Positions 1 to 7,623 are shown, numbered from the stretch's first letter. The stretch is 11,671 nt of DNA from CAZIKB01 sp964539665 (GCA_964539665.1 CAZIKB010000166.1:1-11671), one strand, 5' to 3'. Numbers and translations: made by a program. The notes: a model not told the origin generated them from the letters alone.

Positions 1-218
1 TGGACAGCAACGTACCGCCTTCTAATACGCTGCTCATGGCGGACGCTCTAATCGCAGCCAACAAGGACTTTGATCTAATTATGTTCCCGAACCGCGGTCA
101 CGGATTCGGAAACGAGCCGTACATGATGCGGCGCCGGTGGGATTATTTCGTGCGTCATCTTCACGGTGTGGAGCCGCCTAAGGAATATAAATTCACAACA
201 GACACCAGGAGAAGATAG
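1..218 (+). CDS. S9-family serine peptidase (prolyl oligopeptidase / DPP IV type), C-terminal end only
   Basis: This is the 3' end of a gene that starts before the window; the open frame enters at base 3 and stops with TAG at 216-218. The 71 visible residues begin DSNVPPSNT and continue through PNRGHGF and RRRWDYFVRHLHG to a basic tail. In the S9 alpha/beta-hydrolase fold the catalytic Asp and His lie in such DxNV and HG motifs. Here Asp (bases 3-5) and the His of RGHGF are 32 residues apart, the same spacing as Asp708-His740 of human DPP IV (from memory). The nucleophile Ser lies upstream, out of view. Members cleave peptides, often after proline, and many are periplasmic. G+C is near 50%, higher than the genes that follow, so I take it as host backbone. 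Family assignment is firm; substrate is unknown. Confidence 0.88.
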   Translation, partial: DSNVPPSNTLLMADALIAANKDFDLIMFPNRGHGFGNEPYMMRRRWDYFVRHLHGVEPPKEYKFTTDTRRR

Positions 219-608
219 GTCTATTTCGCTGAAACGTTTACTGCGGATTCAATTAGTTAGTATTTGACCGGAGATTCGCTAAAATGTCATATAGAAGAAA
301 GTGAGAAATCTTGTTATTTCGATAATTTGGGATTGAATTACTGCTTCACAAATATTGAGGTTTTAGTTTACAATGCTTTTTTCTTGACAATCATGTGAAT
401 ATTTATAATATAGATTTACATTTCAGGATTAGATATTTCCTTTAACATCAATTGGGATGCGGGGATTTTCATGGGACGGATGATGTTTTGTTTTTGTGTG
501 AAAGTATTTTTTTTAGATATCGGTTTATCCATCCTAAGTAAACTCCATTAGGAAGCATTAGCAGAATATTTAGGAGGAATAAACTTAAGTTAGCCCCTTA
601 TAAATGAT
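219..608. other. 390 bp gene-free stretch before radC
   Basis: No convincing coding frame on either strand. A TTGACA (384-389) is followed 14 bp later by TATAAT (404-409); the boxes are good but the spacing is too short for a standard sigma-70 promoter, so it is only a possible promoter for radC. A small inverted repeat TCCTAA (532-537) / TTAGGA (548-553) lies close by. A strong AGGAGG (572-577) has no start codon at the usual distance: radC begins 31 bases later and a TAG at 591-593 closes its frame upstream. GTTAGCC at 589-595 resembles the R' box found at integron cassette junctions downstream in this window. Confidence 0.5.
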
Positions 609-1346
609 ATGAATAATAATAAGTCAAATACTAAAAAATATCCTTTATCCATTCGTAATTGGCCTGAAGATGATCGACCCAGGGAAAAATTGCTTAAATT
701 TGGAGAACATAATTTGAGCAACGCTGAATTGCTGGCTATTATAATCAGGACGGGAATGGCTGGTAAAAGTGCAATTGATCTTGGTAGGGAATTATTGAGT
801 AAATTTAAATCATTGCGTGCGATGAGTGGCGTGGATATTTCTGAATTCAAAGAGATTGCCGGTTTGAAGGATGCTAAAGTTGCACAAATTAAGGCTGCAA
901 TTGAATTGGGACGGCGAATGATGAGCGAAGAAAAAGCATTTCACGGAGTGGTGAAATCATCTGCTGATTTAGTTGAATTTTTAATACCTTTAATGCGTGA
1001 TTTAAGGAAAGAGTTGTTTGAAGTTATTTTGCTCGATAAGGGGAATCATATTTCGGAGGTGATTGATATTGATTTGGGAACGGTAGATCGGGTAAATCCA
1101 TCGATTCGAGATATTTTATTAACGGCGTTGAAATACCAGGCGCCAGCAATTATTTTGGCGCATAATCATCCATCTGGGAATGTAGAACCAAGCGAAGCAG
1201 ATAAAATATTGACAACAGATTTAGTTACTGCTGCTCGGGCTATGGAAATAAGAATTTTTGATCATGTGATAATTGGTGAAAACAGATATTATAGTTTTGC
1301 CGATGAAGGCTTAATTGAAGAGTATGAAATGGAAGCAATAAAATAA
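609..1346 (+). CDS. radC: RadC-family JAB/MPN-domain protein
   Basis: A 245-residue protein, slightly longer than typical RadC (about 225). The N-terminal part (residues 11-45, with RNWPEDDRPREKLL and LSNAELLAIIIRTG) and a helix-hairpin-helix-like stretch (about 73-103, EIAGLKDAKVAQI) are characteristic. The C-terminal half is a JAB/JAMM metalloprotease-like domain with Glu138 and HNHPSG at 185-190 followed by PSEAD at 194-198, so the metal-binding set is complete. RadC was named as a DNA repair protein, but its true role is unsettled and it is often carried by mobile elements. The start at 609 is the only one possible: the ATG at 604 stops after two codons and a TAG at 591 closes the frame. 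No Shine-Dalgarno is at normal distance. The stop codon forms part of the first hairpin of the following RAYT element. Identity is firm, function is not. Confidence 0.93.
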   Translation: MNNNKSNTKKYPLSIRNWPEDDRPREKLLKFGEHNLSNAELLAIIIRTGMAGKSAIDLGRELLSKFKSLRAMSGVDISEFKEIAGLKDAKVAQIKAAIELGRRMMSEEKAFHGVVKSSADLVEFLIPLMRDLRKELFEVILLDKGNHISEVIDIDLGTVDRVNPSIRDILLTALKYQAPAIILAHNHPSGNVEPSEADKILTTDLVTAARAMEIRIFDHVIIGENRYYSFADEGLIEEYEMEAIK

Positions 1347-1435
1347 TCCCGCAAGGGATTACATGAAAATAGCCCATCAATTCATTGATGGGAATAAAGA
1401 ATGAACATAATTTTCCGTCCCGTCGGGACGATTGA
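1345..1435 (+). repeat. Left REP-like set of three hairpins
   Basis: Three hairpins can be read directly. The first is AATCCC (1345-1350) / GGGATT (1355-1360) with a GCAA tetraloop of GNRA type. The second is CCCATCAAT (1373-1381) / ATTGATGGG (1384-1392) with a TC loop. The third is CGTCCC (1416-1421) / GGGACG (1425-1430) with a GTC loop, followed by ATTGA. No T-run follows any of them, so a terminator role is secondary at best, although the first may help end radC transcription. Confidence 0.8.
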
Positions 1436-1464
1436 TTTGGTTAATAGTCTAATGGAGTAAATTT

Positions 1465-1917
1465 ATGGCGCATTCATATACGAACATTTTAATCCATTAT
1501 ATTTTCAGCACAAAAAATCGAGAAAAAATAATTACAAGCGAATTGCAGGAACGCTTGTGGCCATATATGGGTGGGATTGCCAGAGAAAATAACATGAAAG
1601 CGCTTGCTATCGGTGGAATCGAAGATCACATTCATCTGCTAATTTCATTACCCGCTACATTATCAATTGCGAAAGCCATTCAATTGCTCAAAGGTGGTTC
1701 ATCAAAATGGGTGCATGATACATTTCCAAATCATAATAGTTTTAAATGGCAGGAAGGGTATGGTGCGTTCAGTGTGAACATCTCACACGTAGATGATACA
1801 ACCGCCTATATTAAAAGACAACTAGAACATCATCGCAAGAAGTCGTTTCAGGAAGAATATGTCTCGTTTTTGAAAAAACATGAAATTGATTATGATGAAC
1901 GGTATGTTTGGGGGTGA
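1465..1917 (+). CDS. REP-associated tyrosine transposase (Y1/HUH, IS200-like)
   Basis: A 150-residue protein of the Y1_Tnp (PF01797) family. The HUH metal-binding motif is HIH at residues 55-57 in GGIEDHIHLLISLP. The likely nucleophile is Tyr115 in DTTAYIKRQLEHH, and the ending IDYDERYVW is typical of this branch. Such enzymes cut single-stranded DNA at the foot of a hairpin and form a 5'-phosphotyrosine link. GGAG (1454-1457) lies 7 nt before the ATG. No TnpB/IscB partner is present, and the gene is enclosed by REP-like palindromes, which fits a RAYT rather than a full IS605-type element. The reading frame is intact with both catalytic motifs, so activity is possible. It interrupts the radC-mod interval and shares orientation with both genes. 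Confidence 0.9.
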   Translation: MAHSYTNILIHYIFSTKNREKIITSELQERLWPYMGGIARENNMKALAIGGIEDHIHLLISLPATLSIAKAIQLLKGGSSKWVHDTFPNHNSFKWQEGYGAFSVNISHVDDTTAYIKRQLEHHRKKSFQEEYVSFLKKHEIDYDERYVWG

Positions 1918-1918
1918 T

Positions 1919-2006
1919 TTCAATCGTCCCTAAGGGACGAAATCGGATTATCTTTTTTTACCCAGCAATGAATTGCTGGGCTAGTTTCGTTTGTCCCTGC
2001 GGGACA
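1919..2006 (-). repeat. Right REP-like set of three hairpins (inverted copy of the left set)
   Basis: The hairpins are TCGTCCC (1924-1930) / GGGACGA (1934-1940) with a TAA loop, CCCAGCAAT (1961-1969) / ATTGCTGGG (1972-1980) with a GA loop, and TGTCCC (1992-1997) / GGGACA (2001-2006) with a TGC loop. On the minus strand the order and sequence match the left set. The middle stem differs from its partner by a paired change (T-A in the left copy, G-C here, on both sides), so pairing is kept while sequence drifts. Confidence 0.8.
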
Positions 2007-2049
2007 GTTCCATTACGATTTTGATGATACATGAATAAAACAAGGGAGA

Positions 2050-4296
2050 ATGTTGGTGGCAAAATTAGCAAAACGAGACCGAGAGCGAATTATTGAATTG
2101 TTAGAATCAGGCGAAGACCTGCCTTTGGATTACAAACATATCCTTTTCCCGCCTGAAAAAAAAGAATATGAACTTGTGTATGCGGGAAAAGAGCGTGAAG
2201 AAGATATTTTAGCAGAAACAATGGCAGTTCCTTTACAACCCATAAAGACTTTTGGTAAAAACTGCGATGGCTGGACAAATAAACTTATTTTTGGCGATAA
2301 TTTACAGGTAATGAAATCTCTGTTGGATGATCCTGAAGTGAAAGGACAGGTAAAATTAATCTACATTGATCCACCGTTTGCCACAAAACAGGAATTTAAA
2401 GGAAGTCAGGATCAAAAAGCCTATCAAGATAAAATTGTAGGTGCTCAATTTATTGAATTTCTAAGAAAAAGATTAATTTTCTTGAGAGAAGTTCTATCTA
2501 AAGATGGAAGTATATATGTTCATTTAGATTGGAAAAAAGTACATTATATAAAATTAATTATGGATGAAATTTTTAGTAATTTTGGATTTACAGAGTTGAT
2601 TCGTAGAACTGTTGCTGCACATAATGATCCAGGAACTATTGGTAATATTCACGATACTATACTTTCTTATAAAAGGAAGGAATCTTTTTTTGAACCACCA
2701 AGGGAAAAAACTGACTTAAAAAATAAATTAGATTATGATAAAGTTGATCCAGACATAAAACTCATTGAATTAATTGAATCAGGAAATGAAAATTATAATT
2801 GTTTTATAAATAATATCAGAATACCAATAAGTTCTGATATTTTTATATTCAATGATAAATATAATAAACCATATTTTCGGATTCCAAAAGTAATAATGAG
2901 AGAAATACCTTTAAGTGATGAATCTGTAACTGTAATGATAAAAGAAGAGGTTCGTGAGATATATAAAAAGATATTACCATTATATTCAAATGGTGGAAAT
3001 ACTACAGCAAAAACATTAAAAGGTGGCGGATATGAATACGAGTGGAATAGTATTGAAAGGATTTGGAAATATAAAAAAGAACGAATGAAAGAAATGAATG
3101 GAAATAATGAATTGTGGTATACATCTGAAGGCATTCCAAGAAAGAAAACATATTACAAAGGGAAATTAATACAAAGCATTTTACAAGAAAATAAGTATTG
3201 GAACCTACAAGGAAATGCAAAAGAAAATACTGGCTATCCGACACAAAAACCTGAACAATTATTAGAATTAATAACTCAGACATCCTCAAAAAAAAATGAT
3301 ATTATATTAGATTGCTTTGCAGGTTCTGGCACAACATTATCCGTTACCGAAAAAATAGGTCGTCGCTGGATAGGCATAGATTGTGGGAAATTGTCAATTT
3401 ACACTATGCAAAAACGCCTGCTCAATCTGAAAAGCGAAATAGGAAACAAAGGCAAAACGTTAAAGCCCAAACCGTTTACCTTATATCATGCTGGTCTGTA
3501 TGATTTTTCTAAATTAAAACAACTGCCCTGGAAAGACTGGCGTCTTTTTGCATTGCACCTGTTCAATTGCAGGGATTCTAAACATACTGTGTCAGGAATT
3601 GAATTGGATGGTTACAGGGGACGGTCAGATGTGCTGGTGTTCAATTACCAGCAGGACGGCGGGGTAGTTTTGGATTACGGATTCATTGATGATCTTCATG
3701 CCATGCTTGGCTCAAAAGTTGGCAAACAGTTTTTTATCATTGCCCCAGCCGCCAGCGTCATATTTTTAGAGGACTATATCGAAAAAGGATCGGTGCGCTA
3801 TTATATTTTGCGTATCCCTTATTCAATTATTAATGAATTGCACAATCGGGATTTTGAAGCCATCAAACAACCCATTGATGAAAGTCAGGTAAACGATACA
3901 GTGGATGCCGTGGGATTCGATTTTATCCGCACGCCTAAAGTAAAATGTAAGTATTCTATAGAAAAACCGAAAAAGCAATTGCTTGAAAATGCAACTATTA
4001 AAATCAGCACCTTTAAAAGTGAAGCCATGCTTAAAGGTGCCAGCCAGTTAGCTAATAGAGAATCGTTATCTATGATTATGGTGGATTTTAATTATGATGG
4101 CGATATTTTTAATCTTGATAAGGTCTATTATGCCAGCGAAATCGAAAAAAACAATTGGAAAGTGTATTTACCTGTGGAAGAAATCAAAAAACAAATAATG
4201 ATTATTTATCTTGATATTTATGGTAATGAATATCGCGAAATTAAAACGATAGAAGATTTCTCCGATTCAAAACAAGTTCAGGCGGGGGGCAACTGA
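2050..4296 (+). CDS. mod: Type III restriction-modification system, Mod subunit (adenine-specific DNA methyltransferase)
   Basis: A 748-residue beta-class amino-methyltransferase. Catalytic motif IV is IYIDPPF with DPPF at 107-110, and the S-adenosylmethionine motif I is DCFAGSGTT at 421-429, followed by RRWIGIDCG. The order IV, target-recognition region, I defines the beta class used by Type III Mod subunits. Mod reads the target, methylates adenine for host protection, and joins Res for cleavage. The C-terminal 300 residues are a further domain probably needed for dimer or Res contact. Start: GGGAG (2044-2048) is only 1 nt from the ATG at 2050 but 7 nt from an in-frame GTG at 2056, so translation probably starts at 2056 (two residues shorter). 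The middle (about 2440-3300) is far more AT-rich than both ends. The stop is one base before the res ATG, so the two are co-translated. Confidence 0.92.
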   Translation: MLVAKLAKRDRERIIELLESGEDLPLDYKHILFPPEKKEYELVYAGKEREEDILAETMAVPLQPIKTFGKNCDGWTNKLIFGDNLQVMKSLLDDPEVKGQVKLIYIDPPFATKQEFKGSQDQKAYQDKIVGAQFIEFLRKRLIFLREVLSKDGSIYVHLDWKKVHYIKLIMDEIFSNFGFTELIRRTVAAHNDPGTIGNIHDTILSYKRKESFFEPPREKTDLKNKLDYDKVDPDIKLIELIESGNENYNCFINNIRIPISSDIFIFNDKYNKPYFRIPKVIMREIPLSDESVTVMIKEEVREIYKKILPLYSNGGNTTAKTLKGGGYEYEWNSIERIWKYKKERMKEMNGNNELWYTSEGIPRKKTYYKGKLIQSILQENKYWNLQGNAKENTGYPTQKPEQLLELITQTSSKKNDIILDCFAGSGTTLSVTEKIGRRWIGIDCGKLSIYTMQKRLLNLKSEIGNKGKTLKPKPFTLYHAGLYDFSKLKQLPWKDWRLFALHLFNCRDSKHTVSGIELDGYRGRSDVLVFNYQQDGGVVLDYGFIDDLHAMLGSKVGKQFFIIAPAASVIFLEDYIEKGSVRYYILRIPYSIINELHNRDFEAIKQPIDESQVNDTVDAVGFDFIRTPKVKCKYSIEKPKKQLLENATIKISTFKSEAMLKGASQLANRESLSMIMVDFNYDGDIFNLDKVYYASEIEKNNWKVYLPVEEIKKQIMIIYLDIYGNEYREIKTIEDFSDSKQVQAGGN

Positions 4297-4297
4297 T

Positions 4298-6820
4298 ATG
4301 TTAGAACATCAACGAGTTCTCAACCAGGATCTTGTATTACGTGTCAGTGAGAGTGTGGATCCGTCTGTTTTTGATATTAACAAATATGAGGGCTTTTTTG
4401 ACGCGTTGTGCGGTGAACGGGAATATCAGAAAGAAGCCATCAGAAATACGCTTTTATATTTGCTGGGTGGGAATTATCCTAATCTGTCTCAATTGGCAGA
4501 GGAAAATTACCATTCCAATGTAAATCTGCAAACATTGTATGGTTCCTTTGAGCAATACAAAAAGCATCTGCAATTTCCGAATAAACTATCCTGTTCGCTG
4601 GATTTGGCGACAGGCACGGGTAAGAGTTATGTGATTTATGGAATTGCCCGCATTATGCTTGCAGAAGGTGCAGTAGATCATGTGCTGGTGGTTTGTCCGT
4701 CCACTACGATTGAAGACGGACTTATGGAAAAATTCAAATTGCTTTCAGGAGATGAAGCGTTGAGAAATTTGTTACCCGATGATGCTGCAATCAAAAATCC
4801 GCACATTATTAATGCTACTGAAAGTATTACAACGGGGACAATTTGTGTTGAGAATTGCCACGCTCTTTATGAACACGTAAAATCATCAATTCGTGAAAGT
4901 CTTGCGGGAAAAGGCAAACGGACAATTGTGATTAATGATGAGACCCATCATGTCTATAATCAAACAGGTAAATCATTTAAAAAATGGAAAGAGTTTCTGA
5001 TTGATGGTGAGTTTGGTTTTAAATATGTCGTTGGTTTGTCAGGCACTTGTTATATCGGTGATGAATATTTTACAGATGTCATCTCCCGCTATTCTTTACG
5101 TGAAGCCATTGAAGAAGGTTTTGTGAAAATTATTGATTATGTCGCCGAGGACACATCGAACACGCAGGATGAAAAATTTCAAAAAATTTATGATAATCAC
5201 ATTGAGAATAAGAATACAAAATATCGTTTGTTAAAACCGCTTACGATTCTTATAACCAAAGATATCAGGGCTTGTAATAAATTAACGGATGATCTCATTC
5301 AATTCATTGCAGAAATGGAAGGTATTTCTGAGGAAGATGCCAGCAAAAAGGTCATGGAGGTTACATCTTCACCTAAACATAAAAATAATTTGCGGAAATT
5401 GGCTGATGTTGACAGAAAGGACAGCCCTGTTGAATGGATCACTTCTGTAAGCATGCTGACAGAGGGATGGGATGTAAAAAATGTATTTCAGATTGTTCCA
5501 CATGAAGAAAGAGCATTTGACAGTAAATTGCTTATTGCCCAAGTGCTTGGTCGCGGTTTGCGGATTCCAGAAGTTTATTTAGGGCAAAAACCTGTGGTTA
5601 CTGTTTTCAACCACGATCGTTGGTCTGGCAGGATAAAGCATTTGGTTGATGAAGTTCTGGAGATTGAAAAACGTATTTACTCGTATCCAGTCGAAAAAGA
5701 ACAGGATTTCCATTTCAGCATACATAATATTGATTACGCTAAACTAACAGAAACGGAAGAATACAAGCAAAAGAAAGAATATGAATTTACAAAAGGGTTT
5801 ATCACGCTGATTCGCCAGGCGCCAGCGTTAGAACGAGAAACGGAATATGTTCGTGCAACAACTGGTGAAAGCCGTAGAAAGAAAACACTGATCAAATATA
5901 AAATGTTTTCAATTACTGAAATTGCAGAGCAATTGCAAAACCGATTTAAATCTATTGATATGGAAACAGCCGAAACTGAAAATCCTACAAATTATTCTGA
6001 CAAGTATAACCTTCAGTGGTTAAAAAAACTCATTACAAACTCTTTGCATCGTATTGGCGAAAGAGGTAATCAGGTCAGTGACGAAAACAGACAAAGGATA
6101 TATCGAGCTTTCGGCGTTATTCATCGCCCTGCCGCTAAAGCAGTTCGATATATAATGTCGCCCAAAGCATTAATCGAAGTAAAAACCGAAGAAAGAAATA
6201 GAAATAGCGTCGGCTATGCTTCTATTAAACGAGGGGATGCAACAATTTTCTGTGATGATTTGACGATTAAGTTGAGTGATGAAGATACAGTCAATTTTTT
6301 AAAAGACCTTGAAGATGATGAAACAAGGTCAGTATCTGCAATGGAAAAAATTGACAATATCTATAACTTCAAAACTCCTTTGAACGTGATAATTGCAAAT
6401 CATAAACCTGAACGACTATTTGTTCGAGAACTTATTAAGCATGAAAATTCAAAAGTAGTTGATAGTTGGCTAAAATCCACAGATCAAGATTTTTATCCTA
6501 TCGAGTATGCGTGGAGAAAAGGTGAACATCCGAAACGTGGCCATTTTAATCCTGATTTCTTTATCAAAATAAGTGATAATATTTTGGTGGTTGAAATCAA
6601 AGGTGACGAGGAAATACGTGACCCGTCTGATGAAAATAAAGCCAAATACAAGGCAGCGAAAAAACATTTTAATACTTTAAATGAGCAGCAAAGTAAATTG
6701 AAATATTATTTTAATTTCCTGACACCAGAAGATTATGATTATTATTTTGACCATTTGAGGAAAAGTAACTTAAATTTTAATTCAAAACTGGATGCGGAAT
6801 TAGTTAAAAATGGTGGTTAA
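4298..6820 (+). CDS. res: Type III restriction-modification system, Res subunit (SF2 helicase/translocase and nuclease)
   Basis: An 840-residue protein, somewhat shorter than EcoP15I Res (about 970). Helicase motifs appear in order: Walker A ATGTGKS (104-110), DETH box (214-217), motif III-like GLSGT (246-250), SMLTEGWDV (385-393), and motif VI QVLGRGLR (415-422). The C-terminal end carries a PD-(D/E)xK nuclease motif, NPDFF (751-755) followed by VVEIKGD (764-770), so Asp753, Glu766 and Lys768 are the likely catalytic residues. Res uses ATP to signal or travel along DNA between two Mod-bound sites and cuts nearby. The ATG lies one base after the mod stop, with a G-run (4284-4289) inside mod as ribosome-binding site. 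All motifs are intact, so the enzyme should be functional. The attC-like site 6829 starts 8 bases past the stop. Confidence 0.93.
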   Translation: MLEHQRVLNQDLVLRVSESVDPSVFDINKYEGFFDALCGEREYQKEAIRNTLLYLLGGNYPNLSQLAEENYHSNVNLQTLYGSFEQYKKHLQFPNKLSCSLDLATGTGKSYVIYGIARIMLAEGAVDHVLVVCPSTTIEDGLMEKFKLLSGDEALRNLLPDDAAIKNPHIINATESITTGTICVENCHALYEHVKSSIRESLAGKGKRTIVINDETHHVYNQTGKSFKKWKEFLIDGEFGFKYVVGLSGTCYIGDEYFTDVISRYSLREAIEEGFVKIIDYVAEDTSNTQDEKFQKIYDNHIENKNTKYRLLKPLTILITKDIRACNKLTDDLIQFIAEMEGISEEDASKKVMEVTSSPKHKNNLRKLADVDRKDSPVEWITSVSMLTEGWDVKNVFQIVPHEERAFDSKLLIAQVLGRGLRIPEVYLGQKPVVTVFNHDRWSGRIKHLVDEVLEIEKRIYSYPVEKEQDFHFSIHNIDYAKLTETEEYKQKKEYEFTKGFITLIRQAPALERETEYVRATTGESRRKKTLIKYKMFSITEIAEQLQNRFKSIDMETAETENPTNYSDKYNLQWLKKLITNSLHRIGERGNQVSDENRQRIYRAFGVIHRPAAKAVRYIMSPKALIEVKTEERNRNSVGYASIKRGDATIFCDDLTIKLSDEDTVNFLKDLEDDETRSVSAMEKIDNIYNFKTPLNVIIANHKPERLFVRELIKHENSKVVDSWLKSTDQDFYPIEYAWRKGEHPKRGHFNPDFFIKISDNILVVEIKGDEEIRDPSDENKAKYKAAKKHFNTLNEQQSKLKYYFNFLTPEDYDYYFDHLRKSNLNFNSKLDAELVKNGG

Positions 6821-6828
6821 AAATTATG

Positions 6829-6958
6829 GGCTAACAAAAGTTTTCACCTGCCCGAAAAGCAGTTTATCCAATTAGTTACGCTTAGTGGTTCTAATGAAGT
6901 ATTTGTAAACTCAAAAGCTCTGTGCGTTTAAGCTTTTCGGCAGGTGAAACTAAGTGTT
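6829..6958 (+). other. attC-like site 1 (long, VCR-like), R' box split by a MITE
   Basis: R'' is GGCTAAC (6829-6835; one mismatch to RYYYAAC). The inner arms 6842-6860 and 6932-6949 pair perfectly over 18 bp except for one extra C on the left arm, the unpaired base typical of attC. The loop contains a second stem AGTTTA (6861-6866) / TAAACT (6906-6911). The R' box begins GTT at 6956-6958 and is then interrupted by the MITE; what follows the MITE is GTCAGGC (7090-7096). The loop shares long stretches with the site at 9205, for example TCCAATTA and CTGTGCGT. It belongs to the cassette ending in res. Confidence 0.72.
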
Positions 6959-7089
6959 GAGACTGTCGAAAAAGTAAATTCCTACTTCAGTCTGAGTGGA
7001 GTCGAAGGCTGTAACTTATTGTTTTTCAATCATACTTCGACTCCGATCAGTATGAAGATATGTTTAGTTTTGACTTTTTCGACAGTCTC
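6959..7089. mobile_element. 131 bp MITE-like element inserted in attC site 1
   Basis: Perfect 17 bp terminal inverted repeats, GAGACTGTCGAAAAAGT (6959-6975) and its complement (7073-7089), enclose 97 bp without a gene. A second inverted pair inside (6985-7007 and 7035-7057) matches at 19 of 23 positions and contains the GGAGTCGAAG core. Flanks are GTT on the left and GTC on the right, which could be a 3 bp target duplication with one later change. Such non-coding elements move using the transposase of a related full-length element, which is not in this window. Confidence 0.75.
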
Positions 7090-7139
7090 GTCAGGCTCCT
7101 TTATCAAATCGAGCGATATCTACTCAAATGGAGAAGAAT

Positions 7140-7535
7140 ATGAAAGTTTCTGGAGAGTTCGAAGTCAATTTAAAGCCGTTAGATACTTACACTCAAGGAA
7201 GCGACGGAATCAACCTTGGTCGAATGTCAATTGACAAGACATTTAGTGGAGAGCTGGAAGCAACAAGTAAAGGCGAAATGCTGAGTGCAATGACAACTGT
7301 AAAAGGTTCAGCTGGCTATGTCGCAATCGAGCAGGTCAGCGGGAGTTTAGCAGGAAAAAACGGTAGTTTTGTTTTACAACATTTCGGCACAATGAATCAT
7401 GGCAAGGATCGTCTAATCCTTGAAGTGGTGCCTGATTCAGGGACGGGGCAATTGTCTGGTCTGTCTGGGAAAATGTCCATAAAAATTGAAGACGGTAAGC
7501 ATTTTTACGAATTCGAATATGAGTTGGCTCAATAG
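7140..7535 (+). CDS. DUF3224 family protein, cassette copy 1
   Basis: A 131-residue protein recognised as DUF3224 by MKVSGEFEVNLKPL, GRMSIDKTFSGELEATSKGEML, VKGSAGYVA, GSFVLQHFGTM and VVPDSGTGQLSGLSGKM, ending DGKHFYEFEYELAQ. The family is small, cytosolic, probably a beta-barrel of calycin-like type, and has no assigned function. There is no signal peptide. The true start is 7140: GGAG (7130-7133) is 6 nt before it, and the in-frame ATG at 7128 overlaps that ribosome-binding site. It is preceded by the MITE and the remnant GTCAGGC of a cassette junction and is followed by attC site 2. The copy at 9383 differs at 3 of 396 nucleotides and one residue (Glu versus Lys near the C-terminus). Confidence 0.9.
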   Translation: MKVSGEFEVNLKPLDTYTQGSDGINLGRMSIDKTFSGELEATSKGEMLSAMTTVKGSAGYVAIEQVSGSLAGKNGSFVLQHFGTMNHGKDRLILEVVPDSGTGQLSGLSGKMSIKIEDGKHFYEFEYELAQ

Positions 7536-7567
7536 TCTTTGTCAGCAACTGACCCAGTTGAAAGTTA

Positions 7568-7623
7568 GCCTAACAAAAAAATCCAGCCGACTACTCAAGA
7601 GTCGGCTGATTTAGGCGTTAGCA
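7568..7623 (+). other. attC-like site 2 (short, 59-be size)
   Basis: R'' is GCCTAAC (7568-7574), a perfect RYYYAAC. A 9 bp stem CAGCCGACT (7584-7592) / AGTCGGCTG (7600-7608) follows with a 7 nt loop, then TTTAGGC and R' GTTAGCA (7617-7623; the last two positions miss GTTRRRY). At 56 bp it has the size and layout of classical 59-base elements. It closes the first DUF3224 cassette and is similar in sequence to the site at 9811. Confidence 0.75.

Larger units (their letters stand above)
1345..2006 (+). mobile_element. RAYT element: IS200-like transposase gene between mirrored REP-like hairpin triplets
   Basis: The unit is a transposase gene with about 90 bp on each side that are imperfect inverted copies of one another. 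The left set reads hairpin, 12 nt, hairpin, 23 nt, hairpin; the right set reads hairpin, 20 nt, hairpin, 11 nt, hairpin, which is the same order inverted. Known RAYT loci pair a single-copy HUH transposase with palindromic REP sequences that it may process. The left end abuts radC, sharing the last two bases of its stop codon, and the right end lies 43 bp before the mod gene. I see no target-site duplication. Exact ends are uncertain by several bases. Confidence 0.75.

Noticed and set aside
384..409. TTGACA / TATAAT pair as a firm promoter for radC
   Set aside because: The boxes are good, but a 14 bp spacer is too short for normal sigma-70 use, so it is mentioned only as possible.
1345..2006. 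CRISPR array or terminator series around the transposase
   Set aside because: The palindromes differ from one another, spacing is irregular, and no T-runs or spacers of constant length are present; RAYT-associated REPs explain them better.
2793..3289. Two overlapping minus-strand frames (113 and 95 codons) inside mod
   Set aside because: They lie in the AT-rich region of mod, have Phe/Ile/Ser-rich composition typical of antisense frames, and lack ribosome-binding sites.
6944..7234. 96-codon frame crossing the MITE and the start of DUF3224 copy 1
   Set aside because: It reads through the inverted-repeat element and then out of frame into the DUF3224 gene; no family match.
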